From: Lineolata rhizophorae
Taxonomy: Eukaryota > Ascomycota > Dothideomycetes > Lineolatales > Lineolataceae
Direction: 5' to 3'
Length of the DNA stretch: 28,241 bases
Assembly (NCBI GenBank): GCA_010093515.1
Contig: MU001701.1
Coordinates: 108,179-136,419 of the forward strand
A program made the position numbers and the translations under genes. Below, piece by piece: positions 19,229-28,241 of the stretch; the stretch's first letter is position 1; the number at the start of each line of letters is the position of its first letter. A model generated the notes under the pieces. It did no database searches. It saw nothing but the letters and a program-made list of their open reading frames with translations, and had not been told where the DNA came from.

Positions 19229-20717
19229 TTAGCGAATAGGTCCCCCGGCCACTGCTTCCTTCCATTTTGTAAGGATGTGATAAGGCTAAAAAAGATCGCC
19301 GATAAGAGGGCGTAAAGTGTCGGATGGACTAGACCGGACGTACATACGTCCACACTTGAATCATGGCATTCTTGAACTTGGCGTAATCCGTAAATTCTAG
19401 CGCGAACCGCGCCGTCCGCCACTTTCTGCAGTAGGGCGGCCGGCATGAAGCTGGGCCGACAGGTCCCAATTTGAGAAACTCTTCCTCCAATGGCCGCCCT
19501 GGTCGTCCCAACGGATCTACGTATTTCTAAACATTCGTCTCGAAGTAGCCCTTCGCCACGTATTCATAGTTTGGATCCGTCGCCCCCACCCGCTTGCGCT
19601 GAAATCAACTATAGTTTCTCCCAGTCTCGAGCGGAGCTGATGGATGTTACACTGTTGTCGGGGTAAAATGGGGCGCTCCGCTGTGATTGCGGCAGAAGAG
19701 GAACGTCTCGCTGTGGCTGGAGCATAAACAGGGGCGTTACAATGTGTGGAGCAGAAAATTCTGCTGGTAAGAGCCCTCCAAGGTTTACGCTGGTGCGATG
19801 CCCCTGCATCGTCTACGACGTTGACCACACTCCTCTCACTTGCTATGGTTGGAGTATCGACCACGTTGTCTGTAGTCATGGGCGTATTGGACCCGTCGCT
19901 TTTAGGTACGGCCGTACTGGCTCTCTCGCCCGCAGGAGCAGTCTCACCGGCTTCTTTTCTTTCAAGTTTGATGCGTTGTAGATCTTGATTATGTCCCTTG
20001 GAGAGCAAAGAATCCTGCAATTATGTCCGTTAAGTGTACGCTGCGCTTGCCGATGGGGGCCTGGGCGCTGGGCTAGATTACGATTTTGTGCAATAGCACT
20101 TCTAGTCTGCTGATCGCTGGGGACTACGGTAGCATTCTGTCCTTGCCGACTACGTCCGCTTGCATATCAAGTTAGATATATAAGTCTCACCCAGAACCAG
20201 TCGGATATGGCTGGTTTGGTCTCCTTTATCTGAACGACTTTGACGGATACTGAAAGCAACTCCTTGTGTTGTAATGAAGTGTGAACGAGACTGTTTCACT
20301 GGCATCCTACTGCTCTATCTCGGTACTTTCATGTGCCCCCCGGCGCTAAATCCTCTTTATCCCATGCCGTTGTTATGTTTGCTCATGCTGAGTCTTCTTC
20401 AGCCTCTGACGCTCACGCCCTCGCAGCTCCCATTTTTGCAGCTCTCGCTCTCGCGCTTCCCTCTATCACACTTCTTTCTCACGCGATTTTCGCTCTCGTT
20501 ACTCTTACCCTCGCCGTTTGGCCTGTTCTTGCTCTCCCCTCTGCCGCTCCTGCTTTCTTCGATTTGGTCGTGGGGGACGAGACAGAACCTCATTTTGTAC
20601 TTTCGACACTTCGTGCCAGACGAACAAGCATGAGCTAGGGTACATTACTAGCCTCGTTGTAAGGTAGAATTGATTCTCACGAGGGCAGGCCGAAATGCAT
20701 AAAATTTGTGCGTGCAT
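19229..20717 (-). pseudogene. Tentative multi-exon gene or decaying gene, function unknown
   Basis: I do not recognise this protein. A chain of minus-strand pieces can be joined by GT..AG introns with all phases agreeing: 20717-20509, 20290-20191, 20014-19840, 19760-19651, 19598-19344 and 19285-19229. The last intron (58 nt, GTACGT donor, T-rich tract before the acceptor) and the fourth (52 nt) are the best supported. The fifth exon reads RKRVGATDPNYEYVAKGYF and continues past one TAG (19527-19529) with ALEFTDYAKFKNAMIQVWTY, then PYHILTKWKEAVAGGPIR and a stop. So either the gene ends at the TAG (221 residues), or the TAG is a nonsense mutation in a longer gene of about 301 codons, or the frame past it is chance. 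The N-terminal part is Arg/Glu/Gln-rich. With this much freedom in splice choice a chance model is possible, so confidence is low. Confidence 0.33.
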
Positions 20718-21256
20718 GTCGGAACTTTTGTCGATCGTACACTTGAGACTAGTTTAATTGGCAAAGATTCGTTCCCCACCGCGATTCTTTTGCCATTATT
20801 TCCGACTTCTCTCCATACAGGCATGGAGGCGAGTGCGCGTGGAAGATGCTGTACAGTTGGCGCCGGTAGTGGCTTAACTTCGTGAGATTTTCAATTTAGG
20901 AAACTGGGGGAAAGCAGCCCGCCGTGCCGGTGAGAACCCACCTACCTACCTATTAGGGATCTTTTGTACGCTGCACCTTCCGTGCTACCAGGGACTCCCT
21001 GACATGACCTCCCAGCAGCCCTTTCCTTCCCCGCGCGCTTGGTACCATGGTTGGCACCCACCGCTGCTGAAGGTGCAGGCAGCCATATTACCTCCAGTTA
21101 GAAGGTGCACCGGTCAAAATGTCAGTTGGGTTGCCGTTTGCCACTTTCGCTCTCGTTCTCCGAGTCAGTTCACCGTCTTCGCTCCTTCTCGTCGTCTGAC
21201 GTGCCATGGCTTCAACGTCCTAACAAGCACTCGCTAACTACTCAAATCGCTTCATC
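20718..21256. promoter_or_regulatory. Upstream region of the tandem-BRCT gene
   Basis: This gap lies upstream of the + strand gene starting at 21257 and of the tentative minus-strand gene. It contains an ACCTACCTACCT run at about 20940-20953 and pyrimidine-rich + strand sequence close to the start codon. The 77- and 91-codon + strand frames here have no domain and are treated as leader sequence. Confidence 0.45.
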
Positions 21257-22725
21257 ATGCCTCGTCTTACGAACCCTCGCTTTTCCGAGTTCCTTGAAGA
21301 AGATAACTTCGGTGATCTCGGCCTATCCAGCCCGCCGATTTCGAAGAACGCACCTAAAATTTTCGGTCATAGGGATATAGGCGAAGATGCAGAATTACTG
21401 AAAAGCCAATCTCCAGAATGCGATCTAGAGAGTGAGGAGGAGGACGATTTGCTCAACCTGGCTGATCAGCCAGATCTCCCGGGCTCCGGTAAAGGCCTCA
21501 GCGAGGCCCGTAAGAAACCTCACAGCAATGCAAATGAGTTTGAAGACTATCCACCCCCGAAATCCCTTGTGAAGATTACAACCGATGCAATGGAGTCGAC
21601 CAGCGATATAGAGGGAGGAATCGGTGGCGGCTTCGCGAATGCACTGGGTGTTGCTGCAGGCGATCTGCCGTCTCCCCCGACTGACTCCTCGCACAAGTGT
21701 AGCGGCGTAAAAGTCGTAGTGGAGATTAAGCGATCGATTGCCGAAGTATTAGCGTCAGACAGTGCAGATGAAGCGAGTTCGCCGAGAGGGCCAAAGCGAA
21801 CTCGAGTTAAGACCAGAGTTGGATCCGTTGTGGGTCGAACCGAAAGAGACAAACCTGAGCTTGAAGAGCACGATCGCCACGACATCGACCAACGGGAACC
21901 TGAAATCGAGGCTCCACTTCGGCGGAATGAGCTAAGATTCCCGCGTCAGAAAGCAGATGTTCCCAGTCCCAATGTGCTTTTCTCACAAACCATGTGGGAG
22001 AAGGATTTCATGAGATTCATTCACTTCATTCCGAGAAACGGAGGTGCGAGTAAGCCCGTGTACGACGCCGAGTGGATGAAATACGGAAACATTTTTTGGT
22101 GAGTCATCATAGTCAGAACATACCAGTCTCAGCACTCTGACCAACATATAACAGCGTTAGGGAGGACGATATCGTCCGCTCCCCAAGGCTGATATTTAGC
22201 TTAGCAGCCGGTCGGTATATAGTGACCGAAAAATGGATCCAGAATAGCTATAATGCCGGTTACTTTCTTGATCCGAAGAAGTATCTCCCAGAAGAGCATG
22301 TCTTGAAGGTGAGAAGTTTCAAGACAACAGTCGAAGAGGCATCCAAGGTGGCCACCCGTCGCCCTCTCAAAGGCCTGAGCATCTATATCACGCCCAAGCT
22401 TTCCAAGGAGTATAGAGGCGAGGCGGCAATCGTGCTAGACATCTGCAAAAGGGCCGGCGCATCATTCGTGTTCAACCAAGGTCACTCCCGTATCTCGGCT
22501 CGGCAATTACATTCTGGCGACTGGATTGCTTTCGTGCACGACGGAGTCGACTTTGATGGCGCACAACTGATAAAGAGGAAGGGCGATGTGCGATGTTATC
22601 ACCGCGACTTCCTAAGCTTGACGGTCTTGCGGGGCAAGTTTGTGGATGATCAAGGATACCGCGTCACGCCGTTCATGGACGTCTGGGAGAAGAATTCACA
22701 GCGGAAAAAGGCCCCGAAACTTTAG
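21257..22725 (+). CDS. Tandem BRCT-domain protein, probable nuclear factor
   Basis: Two exons, 21257-22098 and 22155-22725, joined over a 56-nt GTGAGT..CAG intron with a CTGAC branch site; 470 residues. The intron splits the codon for C281. Residues 1 to about 235 are acidic, Ser/Pro-rich and likely disordered, with a basic patch (SPRGPKRTRVKTRVG) that could serve as a nuclear signal. The C-terminal half looks like a tandem BRCT pair. The first repeat ends in the typical helix of RSPRLIFSLAAGRYIVTEKW, with the conserved Trp at about 308, then NAGYFLDPKKYLPEE. The second begins PLKGLSIYITPKL and ends near YHRDFLSLTVLRGKF, without the usual Trp. The RSPRLIFSLAAG block resembles tandem BRCT modules of 53BP1/Crb2/Rad9-like checkpoint proteins, which bind phosphorylated partners at DNA breaks. 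It is much shorter than those, so I assign no name. Start is the first ATG in frame. Confidence 0.8.
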
Positions 22726-23104
22726 CCAGACATTTCCGACAGTGCGGGAGCCAGAACTGGAGATATCGGCCAGTATTCCTTACGGAATAACCTTCGTTCA
22801 CAGACTCGAAGGTCATTATGTTGATTCCGTTAAATCCAATGGGTGTGGTATGGTTTCTGACGTGTCTTCCGGCTCTTTACTATATTAACGTTTAGACGTT
22901 AGTAGTTAGAGCTTGACCGGGAAGCATTTTCGTATGTGGAGATGAAACAAGAAAAATGGAGTCTAAACAGGTTTCCTAGAGCTATGAGTAAAATGAGTAC
23001 TGGAATGTCAAGACTAGTTACGTACTAATTCTAGCGCGCAATTTTTCTACCTCCCAAACGCCATTGTATGCTCCTATTACATCTCAGCATAATATCCGCC
23101 CGTT
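22726..23104. other. Intergenic region between convergent genes
   Basis: Short AT-rich gap between two stop codons. It presumably holds both 3' UTRs. No other element seen. Confidence 0.5.
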
Positions 23105-23609
23105 CTATTCCTTCAACTCAGCCACAGCAAAATAACCCTTGTTCTCCACCACTCCTCTATCCTTCACCACCGCGGTATATTTGACCACCCATTGGGGCTC
23201 AACATCCCCCTTCAACCCCTCCTCTCCTTCCTCCGACCCAGCCAACACTCCCGCCCCACCTTTCCTTGTCGGGCCCAACAACTCCCTCAGTGTCCCTCTC
23301 GGCAGGATATTAGTGCAGTCGTTGTGCGTCAACAGCTCGATACCCTCCCTCTTTGCGAACAGGATCAGCGGCTTCGGGACAACGCAGCAGTCACGCACGT
23401 TGATCTGGTTCACAGCGGGTCTGACCCGCACATGCCGTAGCAGCCGCGACAGGCGTGCGGAGCTAAACTCAGAGGTACCGAGCGAGCGCACCGCGCCAGA
23501 CGCGTGCAGGGCTTCGAGGGCCGGCCAAGTCGCGAGCACAGGCGCGAGGTCGTCTTCCGTGCCCTCGCCGTCCAGCGCTTCCGCCTCGGCCGGAAGCTTC
23601 TCCCCTTCT

Positions 23610-23642
<33 letters not shown>

Positions 23643-24238
23643 GCATCAAACGTTATCCCTGGGACGCTCGCGATCAGTAGGTCGATGCTGTCGACGCGCA
23701 GCTCGCGGCAAACGAGCGCGACGGCGTCGCGCGTGTGCTGCGCGCGGCGCTCGGCGGGCACGGACGGCAGATAGAAGAGCTTGACGGTGATGTCGTAGGC
23801 GGGGCGGTCCTCGGCGAGGCCGGCCGGGTGCGGGTCGCGCGCGGGGATGTAGAGGGTTGACGTGCTCGCGTCCCGGGATGTCCATGGGGGGTAGGCGGGG
23901 CGAGAATGCGGCGTCGGTGAGGTCGTGGAAGCGCCATTTGTATCGGTTATTGTTGTTGTGGTGGCTGTGGCGCCGTTGGTTGGAGGGCTGGAGGAGGAGG
24001 ACGAGTGCCGGGAGGAGGCGGCGGCGGCAGAGGAGAAAGAGGCGCGGAGTGAGGTTGTGAGCTCGGCGTTGGATTTCTCGACGGTGGGGCGGCGTTGGAT
24101 GGAGGGGCCGGTCCCCATTATGTTTCTGTGGACAAATCTGGGTTAGGTTTGAGTAGTAGATTTTGGGGTGCTGCGACCCGCATGGCGTGCTGGCTGGGGT
24201 TGGATGGCGTACGAGGTTGAGAGCACGAGTTTCGTCAT
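23105..24238 (-). CDS. GCLM: Glutamate-cysteine ligase regulatory (modifier) subunit
   Basis: Two exons on the minus strand, 24238-24213 (26 nt) and 24125-23105, across an 87-nt intron; 348 residues. The protein has an aldo/keto-reductase-like fold without redox role and binds the catalytic subunit of glutamate-cysteine ligase, the first, rate-limiting step of glutathione synthesis, lowering feedback inhibition. The small first exon restores the family N-terminus MTKLVLSTSNIM, followed by GPSIQRRPTVEKSNAELTTS. Later signatures: YDITVKLFYLPS, DSIDLLIASVPG (the barrel strand that holds the motif seen in the mammalian subunit), RPAVNQINVRDCC, LLTHNDCTNILPRGTLRELL, and WVVKYTAVVKDRGVVENKGY near the end. 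A Ser/Thr-rich insert (about residues 40-90) and an acidic DEDEDEDED run, written by a hexanucleotide repeat, interrupt the fold. A single-exon reading would start at 24118 and lose the first strand. Confidence 0.9.
23611..23640 (+). repeat. (CGTCCT)5 hexanucleotide repeat in the GCL regulatory subunit gene
   Basis: Five exact copies of CGTCCT on the + strand. On the minus strand they encode alternating Asp and Glu in a surface loop of the regulatory subunit. Copy number probably varies between strains without breaking the frame, since the unit is six bases. Confidence 0.9.
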
Positions 24239-24604
24239 TGTGATTGGTGACTAGAGGAGCGAAGTGTGAGTGTGGCTGCTCGGACACTGGTTGACTACCC
24301 GACGGGTGTTTGTGGACTAGTAGCTTTCAACTTAGTGTCTACATGTGGCATTTGGAAATAGATGGTGATTGAGTGAGGTTGAAGCAGAGAGAGTCGGGGA
24401 CTTTCAGAGTGGCTCACTAATTCACGGCTGTTGACTCCCGCACGTCCCGCTGCGTTCGATGGCGGGGTGTGGGGCGCCCGGCATTAGCGAACGACGGCGC
24501 AACCTACGGAACTGGTATGTTCAGTCTGCCGTACCTCACCAACACCTTTTTTCGGCGTCGCGAGCTAGACTACTACCTTCAGATTGTAACGACTTCCAAA
24601 CACC
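24239..24604. promoter_or_regulatory. Shared divergent promoter of the GCL regulatory subunit and aps1
   Basis: A 366-bp gap lies between two start codons on opposite strands. A TGACTC core (24432-24437), the half-site recognised by Gcn4/Cpc1-type and related bZIP factors, is present once; a six-base match alone is weak. No TATA box is evident. Short + strand frames at 24459-24681 overlap the first exon of aps1 in other frames and are not real genes. Confidence 0.45.
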
Positions 24605-25405
24605 ATGGCGATCAAGTAAGTACCTTTGTCGCGTTGCGTAGAAACAAACTGCTGATGCATTCTCCTCGTGCAGGTACTTGATCCTGCTGTCGCGGCAGGG
24701 GAAAGTCGTGCGTTTCTCGTCCCCTCGCGCCCCCTTACATTGCAGCTCCCGGCTGACCGTATCCCCCGATACAGCGCTTAGCCAAGTGGTTCACGACGCT
24801 GTCGCCTAAGGACAAGGCCAAAATCATCAAGGATGTCTCGCAGCTTGTCCTAGCGCGGCGGACGCGCATGTGCAATTTCCTAGAGTATAAAGGTTGTTAC
24901 CGCACCCGTCCTCAACGTTAAAACGCGACGCCCGAAAGCTCCTCTGACCCCGCTGCAGATACCAAGATTGTCTACCGCCGCTATGCGTCTCTCTTCTTCA
25001 TTGCAGGCTGCGACTCGGAGGATAACGAACTGATCACGCTCGAAATTGTCCACCGTTATGTCGAGCAGATGGACAAATACTACGGCAACGTTTGCGAGCT
25101 GGACATTATCTTCAACTTCCAGAAGGCTTACTTCATACTGGATGAGTTGCTACTGGCGGGCGAAATGCAGGAGAGCAGTAAGAAGAACGTTCTGAGGTGT
25201 ATTAGCCAGCAGGACAGCCTGGAAGACATGGAGGTGCGTACTACTTTGCTTCATGACTCCACGAGCACAATGTGCTCCCCGCTGGGTTTTTCTTGTTCAT
25301 ATGTCAGCGCCTTCTCCGCATCTAGTCCTGCTCTCTGCTACATACTGATATGCACCCTCTTCTTCCTATCAGGCCGAAGATGACCCCATTACGAAGATTA
25401 TGTAA
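24605..25405 (+). CDS. aps1: AP-1 clathrin adaptor complex, sigma subunit
   Basis: Five exons: 24605-24615, 24674-24707, 24775-24892, 24959-25233 and 25373-25405, giving 156 residues, the exact length of yeast Aps1. The small sigma chain belongs to the AP-1 adaptor that sorts cargo between the trans-Golgi network and endosomes and binds acidic dileucine signals with gamma. Family landmarks run in order: [79 protein letters not shown] and [27 protein letters not shown] and the [16 protein letters not shown] block match AP-1 sigma rather than AP-2 sigma. Introns are 58, 67, 66 and 139 nt. The third has a weak GTTGTT donor. The first exon holds only 11 coding bases and the second 34, so automatic prediction could easily start the gene too late. 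Confidence 0.95.
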
Positions 25406-25949
25406 AAAGTTTTGGGCTGGGATTTATGTTATCTTGCGTGGATGTTTCGTTTTAAGTCCACTGTCTATCTTACGCTAATAATAGAGTTCTTGGCGCCGCG
25501 TGTGCGCAGGTACATGAGGAGGCTTTCCGTCAGACTGGACTTATCTAAGTCCTCGTAAGCTCACCTAGGCATGTTCACGATTGAAATGAAGGCTGTTCGG
25601 GAACTTCACTAGTCATAGAATGGATGGGTTCATGGATTATAACCGGGTCTACTGCCATTAGTAGATGTCTTTTTCTTTATTCTACAGTTTTACCTCCTGG
25701 AAAATGATACCAATGGAGCATGAATATCTTCGAATTTTCTCGCCTTTGCTTTTCTTACCCTCGTCACACTAAAAGTCTCCATTATTCTCCCTTCCGGTTT
25801 GATCCTCCCAAGCAAAGGATTCGTCAGGCATATGAAACTTTGCACCACGTATCTCTCAGCTGACTAACCCCACGTATCCAGCCATTCTTAAGTTAACTTG
25901 TCCGCCATTACTACTCCCGAGCAGCCCTGACCGACTTCGTCCTTTTCCT
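25406..25949. other. Intergenic region between convergent genes
   Basis: This AT-rich gap between the stop codons of aps1 and the BRCT-WGR gene presumably holds both 3' UTRs. No ORF or repeat of interest. Confidence 0.5.
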
Positions 25950-27391
25950 TCACATATCCCATTCCTTAATCTCACTCCAACTGTTTACCTTCCTCACCCC
26001 CATATCCGGCATCAACCCTTTCGGCTTGTTCCCCGTTGGCGGCCCGTACAACCACGGCTCCGCGTCGCTGTCATCGCCCCCGCATCCTGCATTGCTCGTC
26101 TTAAATTCTCCCATCGCCCGAGCCGCACTATCTCCAAAGTGGCCTGGGCGCCACGGTTGGCCCGCAGCTCTACAGTTGAGACGCGCGCGGTACGCCGTCA
26201 GACGTTCTTCCCAGGCGACGCCGGTTTTGGCTAGGAAGATAGACTGGAAGGTGGCGAAGACGGGCTCGAAAGGAGTGTTGATGGGGTGGTCGATGGTTGG
26301 GGGCGAGGGTGGGGTGGGCGGAAGTGGGAGGTGCGTGGTGGTGAGGGAATAGCTCGGGGGGCGGTGGTTGGATTCGAAGATCTGTGCAGTTCATGTTTGT
26401 GTCAGATGAAGGAGAAGTTATTTCCGCGGTCCAAGCAGGGAGGATTAAAGGTATGATGACTTACGCGTATTTTAAAACGCTCGTTGACGTTGCGCGCGAT
26501 GTCGATTCTGTACAGCACGATGTCGTAGTCGAAGCCCGTGGGGTCCCGGTAAATGTGGTGGTTGCCTGGGACGAAGTCGCCTTCATTAGGGCCAGGACCA
26601 TTCAACAGGTTGGATGTTCTGACTGCCATAGGAGCAGCAGAGAGGCTCAGCGACGACGGTTGGGCCTTTGTCACGCGTGCTTTTGCTCCTGATGTTTTCT
26701 TGGATTGGGCCGTGTTTGGCTTTGCCCGACTGCGGGAAGGCTTACTTGAACCAAGGTCATTTTGTGCCTTGCGAACGCCTTGGTTGAATATGCGGACTGT
26801 GGTGGGAGGTTGGGTCAGAATACTGGCGTTGTAGGTATTGCCCACTCACTTGCTTCCGTCGCCTTGTCTCGTCGAAGCTGAAAACTCTACTTCGCGAGTG
26901 CAGCATTTTGTTCTTGGCTAATTTATGTCCCTCGTACGTACCTTCTTGTTTGGCTTTCCTTCTCTCTGCGGCTTTCTTGATTTTCTTTTCGAGCTCTTCG
27001 GCCTTGAGCAACTTCTGAAGCAGGTATCTGCCCTCGCGCTTGCGCGTGCAGCTCAAAAGCGAGTCTTCAAGCCAGTCGAAGGTGACGATCTTAATGTGCT
27101 TGTGCTGTTCGGCTTGCTTGACTGTTGTGAACCAAGAAGTGAAACAGACGTCAGCATATCTTGTTGACCGCATGTGCTGGCCGAATAAAGGCTATTCAGT
27201 CCGTACTTACCCATCGTAACCTTCCTTTTGTAATGCTCTCTGGTGCAAATAAGATGTGTAGTATCCTTGGTGATCGCTGTCGCATACTTGCCACCGTTGT
27301 TCTCAATCCAGCGCTTGACGTTCTCGTGCGAGCGAGCCTCACCAAAGTCGCCAGAAATGGCGATGGTGAAGGGGGATAATGGGTTCTTCAT
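25950..27391 (-). CDS. BRCT plus WGR-like domain protein, no PARP catalytic domain
   Basis: Four exons on the minus strand: 27391-27211, 27121-26942, 26796-26465 and 26381-25950; introns 89, 145 and 83 nt; 374 residues. Residues 4 to about 115 form a BRCT domain: FTIAISGDFGEARSHENVKR, ENNGGKYATAITKDTTHLIC, and VTFDWLEDS with the conserved Trp at 77. A Lys/Glu-rich helix (about 95-120) and a basic Ser/Ala/Lys linker follow. From about 198, HHIYRDPTGFDYDIVLYRID starts a WGR-like domain, continued by ERFKIR|IFESNHRPPSYSL across the last intron and by PFEPVFATFQSIFLAKTG-VAWEERL. This BRCT-WGR arrangement is common in filamentous fungi and recalls the N-terminal half of PARP, but no catalytic domain follows. 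A DNA-damage or chromatin role is inferred. The start at 27391 (MKNPLSPF) is chosen by family likeness; an in-frame ATG at 27544 would add 51 residues of poor quality. Confidence 0.85.
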
Positions 27392-28241
27392 CTTGATGAT
27401 TACCTTGCCGTTAAAGTGAACAAGAGCAAGGCAGGCGCGGGTATAACTTTGGATGTAAGGATGGAAGGCGGGACGGACTGTGATTAAGATTGTTAGGAAA
27501 GTTGATGTTGGAAATGTTAACTCCTGGATAGATGTTGGGTACATGGCGCACGATAGAATATTATGAACTGAATTTCAGCCGCAGCCTTACCTTAGAATCC
27601 GGCGAAATGTATGCACAGCTTTATGTATAGGTAAATTTTGACCGTACAGTCCAACCTAGACGATGTGAAATAATACATTTACCTGCGATGGAAGTATTAG
27701 CCACCAGAGCTCAACGTTATCATGCATTGGCAGCGGCACCAGAATCCACGTGGAGTCTAGCTACAACTTTGGGGCTTTTAAAATAAACATCCATCTATAT
27801 CTTCCATGGGTTTGTTCTCGAATGCTACCGTTCCAAAGTTGTTATTCCAGTAATTCTAGTTAATAGGGAGGTTTCGTGATCCTAGATACTGCATGTACTC
27901 AAGGATACAATTATACGTTCTTTTATCGGTCTAGCTAGTTCGTGTAATGCTTCAAGAAGCTGGGTTTCAGGGTTCATATTTTCGACCATGTCTTGATTTA
28001 GTCGTGGGCTGTGCTTTTACGAAAAATTATCGTTGACTCTGGTTGATATCCGACGTGTTTGCCTCCGTCAACGCTTACTATTTCTGTTATATTATAGGTT
28101 AAATTATGACTTCGAGGCGACCTTTCATTATTCGGTATAAAGAGGACGTAACGTGGTCCACCCCCTGGCTGCGTTGACCCCCTGGCTGCGTTGGTTTCGC
28201 CATTACCTCAACCCAATCCACCATATCTCTGCCAATTCTTA
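27392..28241. promoter_or_regulatory. Upstream region of the BRCT-WGR gene and right end of the window
   Basis: AT-rich DNA without a gene on either strand. A TATAAAG lies at 28136-28142 on the + strand and could belong to a gene beyond the right edge; this is only a short match. A 17-bp tandem duplication follows at 28160-28193. Confidence 0.45.
28160..28193. repeat. Perfect 17-bp tandem duplication
   Basis: The unit ACCCCCTGGCTGCGTTG occurs twice head to tail without a mismatch (28160-28176 and 28177-28193). The GC-rich unit stands out in AT-rich surroundings. It may be a recent slippage duplication or part of a longer array cut off by the window edge. Confidence 0.9.

Noticed and set aside
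20274-20638. Two + strand frames of 119 and 101 codons rich in Leu/Pro/Ala that look like membrane helices
   Set aside because: They arise from a CT-rich repeat-like tract (CTCTCGCTCTCGCG). The hydrophobic look follows from pyrimidine-rich codons and appears in two frames at once.
1-28241. A secondary-metabolite or defence gene cluster
   Set aside because: No polyketide synthase, non-ribosomal synthetase, terpene synthase, cytochrome P450, transporter, HET-domain or NLR gene is visible. The identified genes are unrelated housekeeping, signalling and stress genes.

Overview
The window is nuclear DNA of a filamentous ascomycete (Pezizomycotina). Genes are spread out on both strands. Most introns are 52-180 nt, with GT..AG ends and, in many, CTRAC-like branch sites. 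The gene set (Ste2-type alpha-pheromone receptor, copper-fist regulator with Mac1/Cuf1-type cysteine repeats, dehydrin-like protein, tandem-BRCT and BRCT-WGR-like proteins) fits that group. There is no operon structure, no prokaryotic feature, no recognisable tRNA or rRNA and no intact transposon. I cannot name the species.

Layout, left to right: ceramide synthase (+, 921-2603, 3 exons); dehydrin-like disordered protein (-, 3385-4567, 3 exons); proline-rich multi-pass membrane protein of unknown function (-, 5676-7085); a 2.6-kb stretch with no convincing gene; EFM7-type eEF1A methyltransferase (-, 9703-11396, 4 exons, with a 738-nt first intron); copper-fist transcription factor (+, 13005-15369, 3 exons); Ste2-like receptor (-, 16341-17728, 2 exons); a 3.5-kb gene-poor stretch holding a cluster of ACAAT palindromes upstream of ste2 and a tentative or decaying multi-exon gene (-, 19229-20717); tandem-BRCT protein (+, 21257-22725, 2 exons); glutamate-cysteine ligase regulatory subunit (-, 23105-24238, with a 26-nt first exon); AP-1 sigma subunit (+, 24605-25405, 5 exons, first exon 11 nt); BRCT plus WGR-like protein (-, 25950-27391, 4 exons).

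The genes do not form one pathway; this looks like an ordinary housekeeping and signalling segment. Two divergent pairs share promoter regions (efm7/copper fist, 1.6 kb; GCL regulatory subunit/aps1, 366 bp). Four pairs converge. All exon boundaries were set by hand from splice motifs, reading phase and family conservation, with no transcript data. The most notable observations are two identical 12-bp GAACAATTGTTC palindromes exactly 21 bp apart, in a wider cluster of HMG-box-like ACAAT sites upstream of the pheromone receptor; the dehydrin K-segment at the end of a disordered protein, with CRE and CACGTG motifs far upstream; and the phase-consistent cryptic gene with one in-frame TAG.
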